From: Bacillota bacterium | Lineage (GTDB): Bacteria; Bacillota; Clostridia; Oscillospirales; Oscillospiraceae | Assembly (NCBI GenBank): GCA_021768085.1 | Contig: JAETOJ010000002.1 | Location: 62,001-126,000 of the forward strand | DNA: 64,000 nucleotides | Direction of reading: 5' to 3' | Shown here: one piece after another, positions 63,133 through 64,000 of the stretch | Layout: each line of letters begins with the position of its first letter | How positions within the stretch are numbered: the first letter of the stretch is position 1 | Program-made: the position numbers and the translations under genes | Notes under the pieces: generated by a model | Told to the model about the DNA's origin: nothing | Seen by the model: the letters and a program-made list of their open reading frames with translations, nothing else | Database searches by the model: none

Positions 63133-64000
63133 TCTGACCTGCGGCCTGGTGCGGGATCTGCTGCCCAGCTATGTGGAGGGGCTTGTGTGTGCGGAATCCC
63201 AAGAGGCGGTGGATCGGCACCTGGCAGACTGCCCCAGCTGTGCCGCCGCCTTGTCCGCCATGCGGGCCCCGGAGCCGGAGACCGTGGCGGAGGAACAGGC
63301 CCGGGAAGTGGACTACCTGAAGCGGGTGAAAAAGCACAGCAACCGGAAGGTTATCGCCGCGGTGGTTTGTACCGCTCTCATTCTGCTCTCGGCGCTGCTG
63401 CTGAAGGTATTCGTCATCGGCTCGCCCATCCGGCCCCAGACCGTAGCCGTCAAAGGCACCGTGGAGGACGGCACCCTCCACCTGTCCCTCATGTCAACGG
63501 TGTCCGCCAACGCCCTCCACGGCTGGCGGGTGGAGACAAAGGACGGCGTGGCCTCCGTCTATGCCCGGGACGTGCTGGTGTCCCCCCTATTCTCCGACGG
63601 CAGCGGCCAGCTGGACATCCCCCTGAAAGGGGTGCACGAGGTGTGGCTGGGCGGCCTCTCGGGCCGGCTGTTGTACCAGGACGGCGTAGTGATCTCCCAG
63701 CTGGCCCTGGAGCTGATGGACGCCAAAGCCCCCGACTGCGGCGATCCCACCGCTCTGGAGCGCATCGCGGAGATCCTGCGCCTCCCTGAGCGGCTGGGCA
63801 GCTACACGTTTAGTCTGCAAACCGACAAGCACCCCTACGGAGGCACGCTGGTGTTTGTGGAACGGCCCACAGGCGAACAGCTCAATCTTGCTACTTGCTA
63901 TAATCTGCTTACCCTGGCGCTGGTGGACAATATGGAGGCCTCCCTGTTCAAGCGCCTCGCTTACGGGGATCCCCCAGACCTGAGTACGATCGTCACTAAC
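63122..64000 (+). CDS. Zinc-finger anti-sigma factor (truncated by window end)
   Basis: 293 residues are visible from ATG 63122, and no stop occurs before the window edge. The N-terminus is a zf-HC2 anti-sigma domain with H33, C37 and C40 in DRHLADCPSC, plus an additional cysteine at position 7. One membrane helix lies at about residues 77-97, then an extracytoplasmic domain. It would bind the adjacent sigma factor in the cytoplasm. Overlap with the sigma gene indicates coupled synthesis. Confidence 0.88.
   Translation, partial: MKNDLTCGLVRDLLPSYVEGLVCAESQEAVDRHLADCPSCAAALSAMRAPEPETVAEEQAREVDYLKRVKKHSNRKVIAAVVCTALILLSALLLKVFVIGSPIRPQTVAVKGTVEDGTLHLSLMSTVSANALHGWRVETKDGVASVYARDVLVSPLFSDGSGQLDIPLKGVHEVWLGGLSGRLLYQDGVVISQLALELMDAKAPDCGDPTALERIAEILRLPERLGSYTFSLQTDKHPYGGTLVFVERPTGEQLNLATCYNLLTLALVDNMEASLFKRLAYGDPPDLSTIVTN

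Overview
The window is a GC-rich chromosomal segment of an endospore-forming, anaerobic Clostridia-class Firmicute. The best guess is an Oscillospiraceae gut butyrate producer of the Flavonifractor / Intestinimonas / Lawsonibacter type. The evidence is a set of sporulation genes (spoIVFA-spoIVFB, spoIIM, yunB, cotJ, a SleC-type cortex enzyme), the clostridial SCIFF peptide with its radical-SAM maturase, an AtoE-type short-chain fatty acid carrier, Gram-positive gene order around rplS-rbgA-rnhB, AGGAGG ribosome-binding sites, and TTG/GTG starts. The genus is an inference. No tRNA, rRNA, CRISPR array, insertion sequence or prophage was seen.

Layout. 1-12.2 kb (minus strand) is housekeeping: clpX (cut by the window edge), clpP, tig, a phosphoesterase, thrC, an M19 dipeptidase, yraN, rnhB, rbgA, rplS, the spoIVFA/FB pair, xerD and spoIIM. 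12.5-17.1 kb holds the SCIFF pair (minus) and, divergently, cotJ (with cotJA and cotJB fused into one frame), cotJC and an AtoE carrier. 17.1-26.5 kb (minus) holds a secreted nuclease, ligA, yunB, a YnbB-like PLP enzyme, three consecutive M42 aminopeptidases and murD. The murD promoter overlaps the promoter of the divergent RNase P RNA gene. 26.6-32.2 kb (plus) is rnpB followed by pyrC-pyrF-pyrK-pyrD and a histidine-phosphatase/GNAT fusion. 32.3-36.5 kb holds a lipoprotein, a SleC-like spore-cortex module in which one in-frame TGA separates the pro-domain from the catalytic gene, a two-repeat peptidoglycan-binding protein, a DUF4364 protein and a membrane protein.

36.5-54 kb is accessory and almost entirely on the minus strand. 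It contains YbaK, a BlaI/BlaR1-type repressor-sensor pair with a visible operator, and a five-gene set of SWIM zinc-finger protein, HEAT-like protein, MoxR-type AAA+ ATPase, DUF5682-like protein and VWA protein, preceded by its own promoter. Upstream lies a co-directional block of zinc-ribbon, PH-like, membrane and lipoprotein genes of unknown function. The five-gene set, perhaps with the membrane block, is the best candidate for a poorly described system.

54-64 kb is a regulatory island with four ECF-type sigma factor / partner modules. Two are intact and point left, one is intact and points right off the window edge, and one is a pseudogene pair carrying several small indels. Between them lie a DUF2089 regulator, an AT-rich orphan SUKH (SMI1/KNR4) gene and a small DUF2200/DUF1801 chimera. 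Starts were chosen from ribosome-binding sites and overlaps, family names come from recognised motifs, and no database search was run.
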